From contig NZ_CP109000.1 in NCBI RefSeq assembly GCF_036226605.1, positions 4,150,501 to 4,214,500 on the forward strand: DNA of 64,000 nt, written 5' to 3'. Below the pieces are notes generated by a model. The model was not told where the DNA came from, searched no databases, and was given only the letters and a program-made list of their open reading frames with translations. Position 1 is the first letter of the stretch, and each line of letters opens with the position of its first letter. The position numbers were made by a program, and so were the translations under genes. Below are positions 50,111-58,362 of the stretch, piece by piece. Origin of the DNA: Streptomyces sp. NBC_00704 (lineage in GTDB: Bacteria; Actinomycetota; Actinomycetes; Streptomycetales; Streptomycetaceae).

Positions 50111-52288
50111 TTATAGGGGAGTTTGAGGCAGTGATTCCTCAGGTTCATCCGGGTTCCGGGGCTCGTATATCTCGAACCAGATGCTCTTCCCCTCGCCCCG
50201 CGGGGCCACCCCCCAGGTGTGGGCGAGGAGTTCGATGAGGACGAGGCCGCGGCCCGAGGAGGCCAGTTCGCCGGGGCGGCGCTTGTGCGGGAGGTCGTCG
50301 CTGGTGTCGGTGACCTCGATGCGCAGCCGGCGTTCGCCGGGCGCGCCGGCGACCTCGGCGACGAGCAGGGCGTCGGCGTCCGTGTGGACGAGGACGTTCG
50401 TGAGGGTCTCGGAGACGAGCAGGACCGCGGAGTCCACCTGGTCCTCGCAGGTCCAGTCGTGCAGCAGTTCGCGCACCTGCTGCCGGGCGACGGCGATCCG
50501 CTCCGGCTCGGCCTGAGCGACCGTCAGCATCGAACGGCGCGCGAGCCGCCGCGCGGGCAGCGGGACGGCCCCCGGACCGCAGCCGCCCTCGCCCTGCCGG
50601 CACAGCAGCAGCAGGGCCGTGTCGTCCTCCCGGCGGTCGGTGAGGCGGCCCGTGGTGTGGTGTGAGGAGGGACCGTGCACCGTCTGCACCAGGGCGTCGG
50701 CCAACTCCTCCAGATCCCCCTCGTGCGCCTCCAGGGTCTTGCGGACGCGCTGCCAGCCGGTGTCGAGGTCGTGGCCCCCGGTCTCCAGCAGGCCGTCGGT
50801 GCACAGCATCAGCGTCTCGCCGGGCTCCAGGACGAGCCGGGTCGTGGGGTAGTCGGCGTTCGGGTCGATGCCCAGCGGCAGACCGCCCGCGGTCGCCCTG
50901 ACCAGCACCGTTCCGTCGGCCATCCGGATCGCCGGATCCAGATGACCGGCCCGCGCGGCTTCCAGCACGCCGGTCGCCGGGTCGACCTCGACATAGAGGC
51001 AGGTGGCGAAGCGCAGGTCGGGGTTTCCGTCCGCGAGGCCGTGCAGGAAACCCGAGGCACGGGACAGGACGGCGTCGGGGCGGTGCCCCTCGGCCGCGTA
51101 CGCCCGCAGCGCGATGCGCAGTTGCCCCATGAGGCCCGCCGCGCGCACGTCATGACCCTGGACGTCCCCGATGACCAGGGCGAACCGGCCTCCCCCGCGC
51201 CGCGCCCGGGAGGCGCCGCCGGGCAGCGGGATCATGTCGTACCAGTCGCCGCCGACCTGGAGCCCGCCGCCGGTCGGTATGTAGCGGGCGGCGAGCGTCA
51301 GGCCCGGTATCTCCGGGCCCAGGGTCGGCAGCATGGAGCGTTGCAGGCCGTCGGTCAGCTCCCGCTGGGTCTCCGCCGCACCGGCGCGGGTGAGGGCCTG
51401 GGCGAGCATGCGGGCCACCGTCGTCAGGACGGACCGCTCGTCCGGGGTGAACGCCACCGGGTACGCGAAGGCGGCCATCCACGCGCCCATGGTGCGTCCG
51501 GCCACCGTCAGCGGCACGAACGCCCAGGAATACCGGCCGAAGGGCGCGGCCATCGGCCAGGTGAGGGGATAGCGCTCCTTGTACCGCTCGGGCGAGGAGA
51601 GGTAGACGGCCCGCCCGGTGCGCACGACCTCGGCGGCCGGGTAGTCCGTCTGGAGGGACATCTGGGTGAAGGGGGCCTCGTCGCCGGGCTGCTGCCCGTG
51701 GTGGCCGATGATCGTCAGCCGGTCGCCGGTGACGCCGAAGACCGCGAGACCGGCCGGTGAGAAGCCCGGCATCGACAGGGCCGCGGCGACCCGCAGCACC
51801 TCCTCCGTGGAGCGCGCCTCGGCCAGTGCGCGGCCCGCGTCCAGCAGGAACGCCTCGCGCGAGCGCCGCCAGTCGCCGGTGACGGCGGTCCGCCCGGCGG
51901 CGGTGCCGGGCGTCGGCTCGGTGACCTCCTGGAGGGTGCCGATCAGCTCGTAGGCCTTCTTCACCGGGTCGAAGGACGGCTTCGAGCGGCTGCGGACGAC
52001 CCGCACCACCGTTCCCCGCTCGTCCATGATCCGGATCCGGACCTCGGCGAGGGTGCCCTCGGCGACGGCGAGCTGCACCACGCCGGTGATCTCGTTCCAG
52101 TCGACGGGGTGCAGACGGGCCCGGGTCTGGGCCTCCGTGAGGACCGTCTCCTCGGCGGGCAGCCCGAGCAGCCGGGCCGCCTCGGCGTCGACCGTGACCA
52201 GCCCGGTGGCGGTGTCCCAGTGCCACACGCCGGTCGCGAGGGAGACGAGGACCTCCCCCACGGCGGGCAGCGGCTCGCCAGTACGCAT
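50111..52288 (-). CDS. PAS-GAF-PP2C phosphatase with C-terminal anti-sigma-type ATPase domain
   Basis: This 725-residue signalling protein has four parts: a PAS domain at 10-120 (TGVWHWDTATGLVTVD, LIGTLQEVTEP), a GAF domain at about 150-305, a SpoIIE-type PP2C phosphatase at about 335-560 (RYIPTGGGLQVGGDWYDM, VIGDVQGHDVRAAGLM, EPGETLMLCTDGLLE), and a C-terminal HATPase domain (LVSETLTNVLVHTDADALL, SGRGLVLIELLAHTWGV). It joins the two opposing activities of the anti-sigma network, phosphatase of an anti-anti-sigma factor and an anti-sigma kinase, in one chain. No STAS-domain partner is adjacent. Streptomyces encodes many such proteins and specificity is unknown. Confidence 0.9.
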   Translation of the reverse strand: MRTGEPLPAVGEVLVSLATGVWHWDTATGLVTVDAEAARLLGLPAEETVLTEAQTRARLHPVDWNEITGVVQLAVAEGTLAEVRIRIMDERGTVVRVVRSRSKPSFDPVKKAYELIGTLQEVTEPTPGTAAGRTAVTGDWRRSREAFLLDAGRALAEARSTEEVLRVAAALSMPGFSPAGLAVFGVTGDRLTIIGHHGQQPGDEAPFTQMSLQTDYPAAEVVRTGRAVYLSSPERYKERYPLTWPMAAPFGRYSWAFVPLTVAGRTMGAWMAAFAYPVAFTPDERSVLTTVARMLAQALTRAGAAETQRELTDGLQRSMLPTLGPEIPGLTLAARYIPTGGGLQVGGDWYDMIPLPGGASRARRGGGRFALVIGDVQGHDVRAAGLMGQLRIALRAYAAEGHRPDAVLSRASGFLHGLADGNPDLRFATCLYVEVDPATGVLEAARAGHLDPAIRMADGTVLVRATAGGLPLGIDPNADYPTTRLVLEPGETLMLCTDGLLETGGHDLDTGWQRVRKTLEAHEGDLEELADALVQTVHGPSSHHTTGRLTDRREDDTALLLLCRQGEGGCGPGAVPLPARRLARRSMLTVAQAEPERIAVARQQVRELLHDWTCEDQVDSAVLLVSETLTNVLVHTDADALLVAEVAGAPGERRLRIEVTDTSDDLPHKRRPGELASSGRGLVLIELLAHTWGVAPRGEGKSIWFEIYEPRNPDEPEESLPQTPL

Positions 52289-52382
52289 TGCCCCACTTTA
52301 AGAAGAGGGGAACGAAGAGTGCCACTGCTCACCGCTCCCGCTGCCGGCCGGGAAGGGTGGGAGGCGATCACGGCGTGCCCGG

Positions 52383-52388
52383 TACGCT
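52383..52388 (+). promoter_or_regulatory. Probable -10 element of aspS
   Basis: TACGCT is 65 bp upstream of the aspS ATG and 7 bp upstream of a parS site. If used, transcription would start at or inside parS, so ParB binding could hinder it. Confidence 0.5.
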
Positions 52389-52394
52389 GGGGTT

Positions 52395-52408
52395 GTTTCA
52401 CGTGAAAC
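52395..52408. promoter_or_regulatory. parS site in the aspS leader
   Basis: A perfect GTTTCACGTGAAAC, extended to TG...CA, 45 bp before the aspS ATG and just behind a TACGCT hexamer. Confidence 0.93.
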
Positions 52409-52453
52409 ACCACGAAACACAGACCCCGATCCGCGAAGACTGGATGAACGACG

Positions 52454-54217
52454 ATGCATCGGTACAGGTCCCACACCTGCGGCGAGCTCCGCGCCTCTGA
52501 CGTCGGCAGCGACGTCCGGCTGAGCGGCTGGCTGCACAATCGGCGCGACCTGGGCGGCATCCTCTTCATCGATCTGCGCGACCACTACGGCATCACGCAG
52601 CTCGTCGCCCGTCCGGGCACCCCCGCGTACGAGGCCCTCGACAAGCTGACCAAGGAGTCGACGGTCCGCGTCGACGGCAAGGTCGTCTCGCGCGGCGCGG
52701 AGAACGTCAACGCCGAGCTGCCGACCGGCGAGGTCGAGGTCGAGGTCGGCGAGGTCGAGCTGCTGGGCGCGGCCGCCCCGCTGCCCTTCACGATCAACGC
52801 CGAGGACGGGGTCAACGAGGAGCGGCGCCTCGAGTACCGCTTCCTGGACCTGCGCCGCGAGCGCATGCACCGCAACATCATGCTGCGCACGGCGGTCATC
52901 TCGGCCATCCGGCACAAGATGACGGCGTTGGGCTTCAACGAGATGGCGACGCCGATCCTGTCGGCGACCTCCCCCGAGGGCGCGCGCGACTTCGTCGTGC
53001 CGTCCCGGCTGCACGCCGGCCGGTTCTACGCGCTGCCGCAGGCCCCGCAGCAGTTCAAGCAGCTGCTGATGATCTCGGGCTTCGACCGCTACTTCCAGAT
53101 CGCGCCCTGTTTCCGCGACGAGGACGCCCGCGCGGACCGCTCGCCGGGCGAGTTCTACCAGCTCGACGTCGAGATGAGCTTCGTCGAGCAGGAGGACGTC
53201 TTCCAGCCGATCGAGAAGCTCATGACCGAGCTGTTCGAGGAGTTCGGCGGCGGCCGTCATGTCACCTCGCCGTTCCCGCGGATCCCGTTCCGCGAGTCGA
53301 TGCTGAAGTACGGCTCCGACAAGCCGGACCTGCGGGCCAAGCTGGAGCTCGTCGACATCACCGACGTCTTCGAGGGCTCGGAGTTCAAGGCGTTCGCGGG
53401 CAAGCACGTGCGTGCGCTGGCGGTGCCGGACGTCTCCGCCCAGCCCCGGAAGTTCTTCGACCAGCTCGGCGACTTCGCGGTCTCGCAGGGCGCGAGGGGC
53501 CTGGCCTGGGTCCGTGTGGCCGAGGACGGCTCGCTCACCGGCCCGATCGCGAAGTTCCTCACCGAGGCCAACGTGGCCGAGCTGACCAAGCGCCTGTCGC
53601 TGGCCGCCGGTCACGCCGTCTTCTTCGGCGCGGGCGAGTTCGACGAGGTCTCGAAGATCATGGGCGCGGTGCGCGTCGAGGCCGCCAAGCGCGCCGGGCA
53701 CTTCGAGGAGGGCGTCTTCCGGTTCTGCTGGATCGTCGACTTCCCGATGTACGAGAAGGACGAGGAGACCGGCAAGATCGACTTCTCGCACAACCCGTTC
53801 TCGATGCCGCAGGGCGGCCTGGAGGCCCTGGAGACCCAGGACCCGCTGGACATCCTCGGCTGGCAGTACGACATCGTCTGCAACGGCGTCGAGCTGTCCT
53901 CCGGCGCGATCCGCAACCACGAGCCCGAGATCATGCTCAAGGCGTTCGAGATCGCCGGCTACGACCGGGAGACCGTCGAGGAGAAGTTCGCCGGCATGCT
54001 GCGCGCGTTCCGCTTCGGCGCCCCGCCGCACGGCGGCATCGCGCCCGGCGTCGACCGCATCGTCATGCTGCTGGCCGACGAGCCGAACATCCGCGAGACC
54101 ATCTCCTTCCCGCTCAACGGCAACGCCCAGGACCTGATGATGGGCGCGCCGACGGAGCTGGAGGAGGCCCGCCTCAGGGAGCTGCACCTCTCGGTGCGCA
54201 AGCCGCAGCCCAAGTAG
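52454..54217 (+). CDS. aspS: Aspartyl-tRNA synthetase
   Basis: AspRS (587 aa) attaches Asp to tRNA-Asp in the cytoplasm. It is of the bacterial type with an N-terminal OB fold (YRSHTCGELRASDVGSDVRL). Class II motif 2 is CFRDEDARADRSPGEFYQLD. A bacterial GAD insert domain is near 300-420, and motif 3 is GIAPGVDRIVMLLADE near 535. The C terminus (LRELHLSVRK) is complete. The leader carries a parS. As in other actinobacteria it may also charge tRNA-Asn together with GatCAB, which is not visible here. Followed by a strong terminator. Confidence 0.96.
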   Translation: MHRYRSHTCGELRASDVGSDVRLSGWLHNRRDLGGILFIDLRDHYGITQLVARPGTPAYEALDKLTKESTVRVDGKVVSRGAENVNAELPTGEVEVEVGEVELLGAAAPLPFTINAEDGVNEERRLEYRFLDLRRERMHRNIMLRTAVISAIRHKMTALGFNEMATPILSATSPEGARDFVVPSRLHAGRFYALPQAPQQFKQLLMISGFDRYFQIAPCFRDEDARADRSPGEFYQLDVEMSFVEQEDVFQPIEKLMTELFEEFGGGRHVTSPFPRIPFRESMLKYGSDKPDLRAKLELVDITDVFEGSEFKAFAGKHVRALAVPDVSAQPRKFFDQLGDFAVSQGARGLAWVRVAEDGSLTGPIAKFLTEANVAELTKRLSLAAGHAVFFGAGEFDEVSKIMGAVRVEAAKRAGHFEEGVFRFCWIVDFPMYEKDEETGKIDFSHNPFSMPQGGLEALETQDPLDILGWQYDIVCNGVELSSGAIRNHEPEIMLKAFEIAGYDRETVEEKFAGMLRAFRFGAPPHGGIAPGVDRIVMLLADEPNIRETISFPLNGNAQDLMMGAPTELEEARLRELHLSVRKPQPK

Positions 54218-54272
54218 CGGGGGCGGGCGGCGGGACGGGGAGTCCGGCTCGCAGCGCCACGAGAACGCCGGG

Positions 54273-54304
54273 GTGGCCCGGAACCGACGTCGGTTCCGGG
54301 CCAC
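54273..54304 (+). terminator. Terminator of aspS
   Basis: A 16-bp perfect dyad with no unpaired centre (54273-54288 and 54289-54304) is followed by TTTCGTTTT. In RNA the central bases would form the loop. It is the best intrinsic terminator in the window. Confidence 0.9.
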
Positions 54305-54361
54305 TTTCGTTTTCCCCGGCAACTGACAGCTCCCGCCCATCTTCCTCACAGGTCGCCCTCC

Positions 54362-54367
54362 TAGCGT
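54362..54367 (+). promoter_or_regulatory. -10 element upstream of the dioxygenase gene
   Basis: TAGCGT lies 9 nt before the ATG at 54377 with no ribosome binding site between, so the mRNA has no leader or one of a few bases. Confidence 0.5.
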
Positions 54368-54376
54368 CCCCGGCTT

Positions 54377-55384
54377 ATGACGGAACCTCAGAAACCCCCC
54401 AGCGAACAGCAATGGACGCGGCGCAGAATCGTGGCCGCCGGCGCGGGCGGCCTCGCCGCGGCGGGACTGGGCGGCACCGCGTACGCGGCGAGCGCCGCCG
54501 GACGCGGTGGCGCGACGGCGGACGGCGGCGACGCGGAGGTCTGCTACCGCCTCACCTCGGAGACCGTCGAGGGCCCCTACTACATCGACGCGGACAAGCT
54601 CCGCCGGGACATCACCGAGGACCGTGAGGGCATCCCGCTCCTCCTCGCCCTCACGGTGATCGACTCCGAGACCTGCCGGCCGCTGCGGAACGCGGCCGTC
54701 GACATCTGGCACTGCGACGCGACGGGCGTCTACTCGGGCTACGAGCAGCAGGGCAGCGGCGGCGGAGGCGGCGGCCCCGCGCCCAGCGGGGAGCCCCCGA
54801 CCGGCGAGCCCCCGACGGGCGCGCCCACCGGCGCCCCGCCGGGCGGCGGTCACCAGGAGCCCACCGACGACACCCGCTATCTGCGCGGCACCTGGCGGAC
54901 GGACCGGCACGGCCAGGTCTCCTTCCGGACGGTGTTCCCCGGCTGGTACCGCGGCCGGTGCGTCCACGTCCACGTCAAGGTGCACGTGGACGGCGAGTGG
55001 ACCGACGCCGGCTACGAGGGCGGCCGCACCTGCCACACCGGCCAGTTCTTCTTCGACGAGGAGTCCGTGCTGGCCTCGGCGGCGGTGGAGCCGTACGCGA
55101 GCAACACCGCCGAGCGCACGACCCTCGCCGAGGACACGATCTACGACCAGAGCGGAGTGCGGGGCGGGCTGCTGCGGCTGCGCTACGACCGGCGCCGCAT
55201 CGGCAGGGGCGTCCACGCGGCGATCACCGTCGGGGTCGACCCCGAGGCCACGGAGGACGGCGAGGGCAACCCGCCGCGGCCCAGCGCCTCGGCATCGCCG
55301 TCGTCGTCGTCGCCGTCGTCGTTGCCGTCGGGTTCGGCTTCGGGCTCGGCGTCCGGGACAGCCGGAGCATCCGGGGCGTCGTAG
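54377..55384 (+). CDS. Tat-exported intradiol ring-cleavage dioxygenase-like protein
   Basis: The 335-residue product starts with a twin-arginine signal (TRRRIVAAGAGGLAAAGLGG, cleavage near AYAASA). An intradiol dioxygenase fold follows: ETVEGPYYIDADKLRRDI (tyrosine ligand region), RNAAVDIWHCDATGVYSGYE, and the two His ligands in GRCVHVHVKVHVDG. It would bind non-heme Fe(III) and cleave catechol-type rings outside the cell, perhaps lignin-derived compounds (inference). A G/P/T-rich loop (PPTGEPPTGAPTGAPPGGG) interrupts the core near 140, and the C terminus is a Ser/Ala/Gly-rich tail. Its promoter hexamer TAGCGT is 9 nt from the ATG. Confidence 0.84.
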   Translation: MTEPQKPPSEQQWTRRRIVAAGAGGLAAAGLGGTAYAASAAGRGGATADGGDAEVCYRLTSETVEGPYYIDADKLRRDITEDREGIPLLLALTVIDSETCRPLRNAAVDIWHCDATGVYSGYEQQGSGGGGGGPAPSGEPPTGEPPTGAPTGAPPGGGHQEPTDDTRYLRGTWRTDRHGQVSFRTVFPGWYRGRCVHVHVKVHVDGEWTDAGYEGGRTCHTGQFFFDEESVLASAAVEPYASNTAERTTLAEDTIYDQSGVRGGLLRLRYDRRRIGRGVHAAITVGVDPEATEDGEGNPPRPSASASPSSSSPSSLPSGSASGSASGTAGASGAS

Positions 55385-55442
55385 CCTGCGCCGTCGGTGA
55401 GCCGATCGGCCGGGACCGGGCCCGCCCCCGGTCCCGGCGTGC

Positions 55443-56174
55443 TCACGCGTCCGGTGACGCGCCCTCCTCCAGCAGCCGTTCCGCGATGTCCGTCGACCAG
55501 GCCTGCGCCCACGCCCGCAGGTCGGCGATGTCCGGCTCGACGAGGCCGTACTGGGTGAACGCCGAGTCCGGGTAGTGGTCCGTGCCCTCCAGCCGCGCCT
55601 GGAGGGTGGGCAGGTCGAAGTCGTCGCGGGCGTGCCGGCGGGCCGCTTCCTCCAGGCCGGGGTAGCCGAACAGGGCGTGCGCGGCCCGCGCGTCGATCAG
55701 GTCGACGGCGAGTCCGCGGTCGTACAGCGCCCGGATCTTCGTGCCCACCGCGTCGTGCGGCGAGAGGGCCGGGCCGCAGGGGGTCGGCACGGGCGGGCTC
55801 CAGAAGGTCTCCTTGTGCAGGGCCAGCCGCAGCGCGACGCCCGTCTCGCGGTCCCGCACGGCCAGCCGAGCCGCCAGGCGCGCGGACAGCGGGTCCATAT
55901 CCTGCGGCGTCGCCTCGTGGCGGCCCTGGGCGGTCAGCGCCGAGGCCAGCGCCTCGGCCAGCTCGGGCATGGGCCGTGTGCTCTCCGTCGCCAGGTCCAC
56001 GTTGTCGTGGGGGCGCCGCAGCAGCCCGTGCGCCTCCAGCGCGTAGCCGCCGGCCAGCACCCAGGCGGTCGCGGGGCCGGGCATGGCGAAGATCTCGGCG
56101 AGGAGGCGGAGGTGGGGTCGAAGAAGGTCCACCGGGTAGTCGTAGCAGGTCCGGCCGGCACGCGGGGCCGGCAC
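55443..56174 (-). CDS. Nucleotidyltransferase, AbiEii-like
   Basis: The 243-residue protein resembles AbiEii/AbiGii-type nucleotidyltransferases. The signature GG at WVLAGGYALEAHGLLRR near residue 41 is followed by a DNVDLATE segment, where families usually have a D-x-D pair with a different first residue. SPHDAVGTKIRALYDRGLAVDLIDA near 150 is typical. No AbiEi-type antitoxin is adjacent, so it is an orphan and may be a housekeeping or inactive NTase. GTG at 56174 is uncertain; no strong ribosome site is visible. Confidence 0.7.
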   Translation of the reverse strand: MPAPRAGRTCYDYPVDLLRPHLRLLAEIFAMPGPATAWVLAGGYALEAHGLLRRPHDNVDLATESTRPMPELAEALASALTAQGRHEATPQDMDPLSARLAARLAVRDRETGVALRLALHKETFWSPPVPTPCGPALSPHDAVGTKIRALYDRGLAVDLIDARAAHALFGYPGLEEAARRHARDDFDLPTLQARLEGTDHYPDSAFTQYGLVEPDIADLRAWAQAWSTDIAERLLEEGASPDA

Positions 56175-56226
56175 ACGCGGCGCGGACGCACCCGCGGCGA
56201 CCGGCCGGCCCCCTGCCCCCCGGGGG

Positions 56227-56592
56227 CTACCTCGCGACGAACTGCGTGAGGATGGCCTGCACCTCGTAGATGTCGACGCCCTTGGTGAACGTCTTCTGGA
56301 TCGGCGCCGGCGTGCCGGAGACCCAGATCTTCAGTTCGGCGTCCAGGTCGAAGGTGCCGGCGGTCTCCACCGCGAAGTGGGTGATGCTCCGGTACGGGAC
56401 GGAGTGGTACTCGACCTTCTTGCCGGTGATGCCCTGCTTGTCGACGAGCAGCAGCCTGCGGTCGGTGAACAGGATGGTGTCGCGGATCAGCAGGAACGCG
56501 GCGTGCACCTGCTCGCCCTGCCCCAGCAGACGCGCGTAGTCCTGCTGGGCCTGCCCGTTGTCGATGGTGTGGGCGTTGCCGAAGAGTGCCAT
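56227..56592 (-). CDS. Bacterial PH-domain protein
   Basis: The 121-residue product is a single bacterial PH domain of the YvbH/PF08000 type. Visible strands are QVHAAFLLIRDTILFTDRRLLLV, KKVEYHSVPYRSITHFAVE and LKIWVSGTPAPIQKTF, closed by a helix DIYEVQAILTQFV. Such proteins form oligomeric rings in structural work on relatives, and the function is unknown. GGGGGGATCG precedes the ATG. It is separated by 52 bp from the nucleotidyltransferase, so the two may be co-transcribed. Confidence 0.85.
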   Translation of the reverse strand: MALFGNAHTIDNGQAQQDYARLLGQGEQVHAAFLLIRDTILFTDRRLLLVDKQGITGKKVEYHSVPYRSITHFAVETAGTFDLDAELKIWVSGTPAPIQKTFTKGVDIYEVQAILTQFVAR

Positions 56593-56771
56593 GGTGAATC
56601 GATCCCCCCAAGTCGGTAGAAGGGCACCATAGGACGACGGTGTGGGAATCGCGAAGGCGTGTGGAGGACCGGCGCAGCGGCCGTAGGAAAAAGTTCATCC
56701 GGAGCGGCAACTCTTCACACGGCGGCGACCACTGACGGGACGTAAGCACGCCCCTCCCGTAAGGATCCCCC

Positions 56772-58115
56772 GTGGCAGCTCCCTCCCATCGCCGGTCCCT
56801 CCGCTCGCGCCGCGCCCTCGTGGTCACGGCCGCCGCGGTGGCCGCCGGCGTCGGCGCCGGCGTCGGCGTGATGAACGCCAGCGCCGGGACCGTCGACCTG
56901 TACCACCAGACGCTCGCCGCGAAGGACGGCTGGGCCTCCTCCGGCACGGGCACGACCGGTGGCGCCAAGGCCGACGCCGCGCACACCTTCACCGTCTCCA
57001 CGCGCGCCCAGCTCGTGAAGGCCCTCGGATCGGCCACCGACACGACGCCCCGCATCATCAAGGTCAAGGGCACGATCGACGCCAACACCGACGACGCCGG
57101 CAAGAAGCTGACCTGCGCGGACTACGCGGCCGGCACCGGCTACGCGCTGTCGTCGTACCTCAAGGCGTACGACCCCGCCGTCTACGGCCGGTCGAAGCTG
57201 CCCTCCGGCGCCCAGGAGAAGGCCCGCGCCGCCGCCCAGACCAGGCAGGCGAAGAACATCGTGTTCAAGGTGCCCGCCAACACGAGCCTCGTCGGCGTCC
57301 CCGGCACGGCCGCCGGGATAACCGGCGGCATGCTGCAGATCCAGAACGTGGACAACGTCATCGTCCGCAACCTGAACTTCTCCGCCACCGAGGACTGCTT
57401 CCCCCAGTGGGACCCCACCGACGGCGACGACGGCAACTGGAACTCCAACTACGACGCCGTCACCCTGCGCGGCGCGACCCACGTGTGGGCCGACCACAAC
57501 ACGTTCACCGACGCGCCGCACCTCGACAGCGCCAACCCGAAGTACTACGGCCGCGAGTACCAGATCCACGACGGCTCCCTCGACATCACCAAGAGCTCGG
57601 ACCTGGTGACCGTCTCGCGCAACCGGTTCACCGACCACGACAAGACGATGCTGATCGGCAGCAGCGACAGCGAGCCCGCGGGCAAGCTGCGCGTCTCCCT
57701 CCACCACAACGTGTGGAAGGGCATCGTCCAGCGCGCCCCGCTGACCCGTGTCGGCCAGGTGCACATCTACAACAACTACTACGACGTCACGACCCTCGAC
57801 GGCTACGCGACGCAGTACAGCATCAACTCGCGTGCCAAGGCCCAGGTCGTCGCCGAGGCCAACTACTGGACGGTCCCGGCCGGCGGCAAGGTCGCCAAGC
57901 TGCTCAGCGGCGACGGCACCGGCGCGGTCAAGGGCACCGGCAACCTCGTCAACGGCACGGTGACGGACGTCGTCGCGGCCTACAACGCGGCGTCCTCGAA
58001 GAAGCTGAAGACGACCGTCAACTGGACGCCGACCCTGACGGCCGGCCTGGAGACCTCGGCGAAGAACCTGCCGGCGACCCTGGCGACGACGGCGGGCGCC
58101 GGCGTCCTGAAGTAG
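56772..58115 (+). CDS. Secreted pectate lyase, polysaccharide lyase family 1
   Basis: The 447-residue protein has a Sec-type signal (SRRALVVTAAAVAAGVGAGV) and a PL1 right-handed beta helix. Motifs are WADHNTFTDAPH near 238 and SRNRFTDHDKTMLIGSSDS near 281. The catalytic arginine is probably in RAPLTRVGQVHIYNNYYDV near 325. It would cleave polygalacturonate by beta-elimination with calcium. AAGGAT stands 4 nt before the GTG start. A terminator follows. Standard length for the family. Confidence 0.92.
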   Translation: MAAPSHRRSLRSRRALVVTAAAVAAGVGAGVGVMNASAGTVDLYHQTLAAKDGWASSGTGTTGGAKADAAHTFTVSTRAQLVKALGSATDTTPRIIKVKGTIDANTDDAGKKLTCADYAAGTGYALSSYLKAYDPAVYGRSKLPSGAQEKARAAAQTRQAKNIVFKVPANTSLVGVPGTAAGITGGMLQIQNVDNVIVRNLNFSATEDCFPQWDPTDGDDGNWNSNYDAVTLRGATHVWADHNTFTDAPHLDSANPKYYGREYQIHDGSLDITKSSDLVTVSRNRFTDHDKTMLIGSSDSEPAGKLRVSLHHNVWKGIVQRAPLTRVGQVHIYNNYYDVTTLDGYATQYSINSRAKAQVVAEANYWTVPAGGKVAKLLSGDGTGAVKGTGNLVNGTVTDVVAAYNAASSKKLKTTVNWTPTLTAGLETSAKNLPATLATTAGAGVLK

Positions 58116-58125
58116 CCCCCCAGAC

Positions 58126-58165
58126 GCGCGAGGGCCGGGTGACCACGAGCCCCCGGCCCTCGCGC
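58126..58165. terminator. Terminator of the pectate lyase gene
   Basis: A 14-bp perfect stem (58126-58139 and 58152-58165) with a 12-nt loop, starting 11 bp after the stop codon. No T run. Confidence 0.72.
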
Positions 58166-58362
58166 CCCCATGCCGTCCGCGAGTCCGGGTGGACTTTTCG
58201 CCGTTCGCCCGACCGACCGCGGCCGCCCGTGCCTACCGTGAGCAGTCACAGCGCAGATGCGCGAGGTGACTGTCCGGAGTCTGTCGGCCGGTGTCCGGAA
58301 GGCCGGAAGCCGGTTCGCGGGTAGGGGCGTTGCGGCACGGCGGTACGACGGAGGGGTGCGTG

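Noticed and set aside
55443..56174. AbiE toxin-antitoxin system
   Set aside because: No AbiEi-type gene is adjacent; the neighbour encodes a PH-domain protein.
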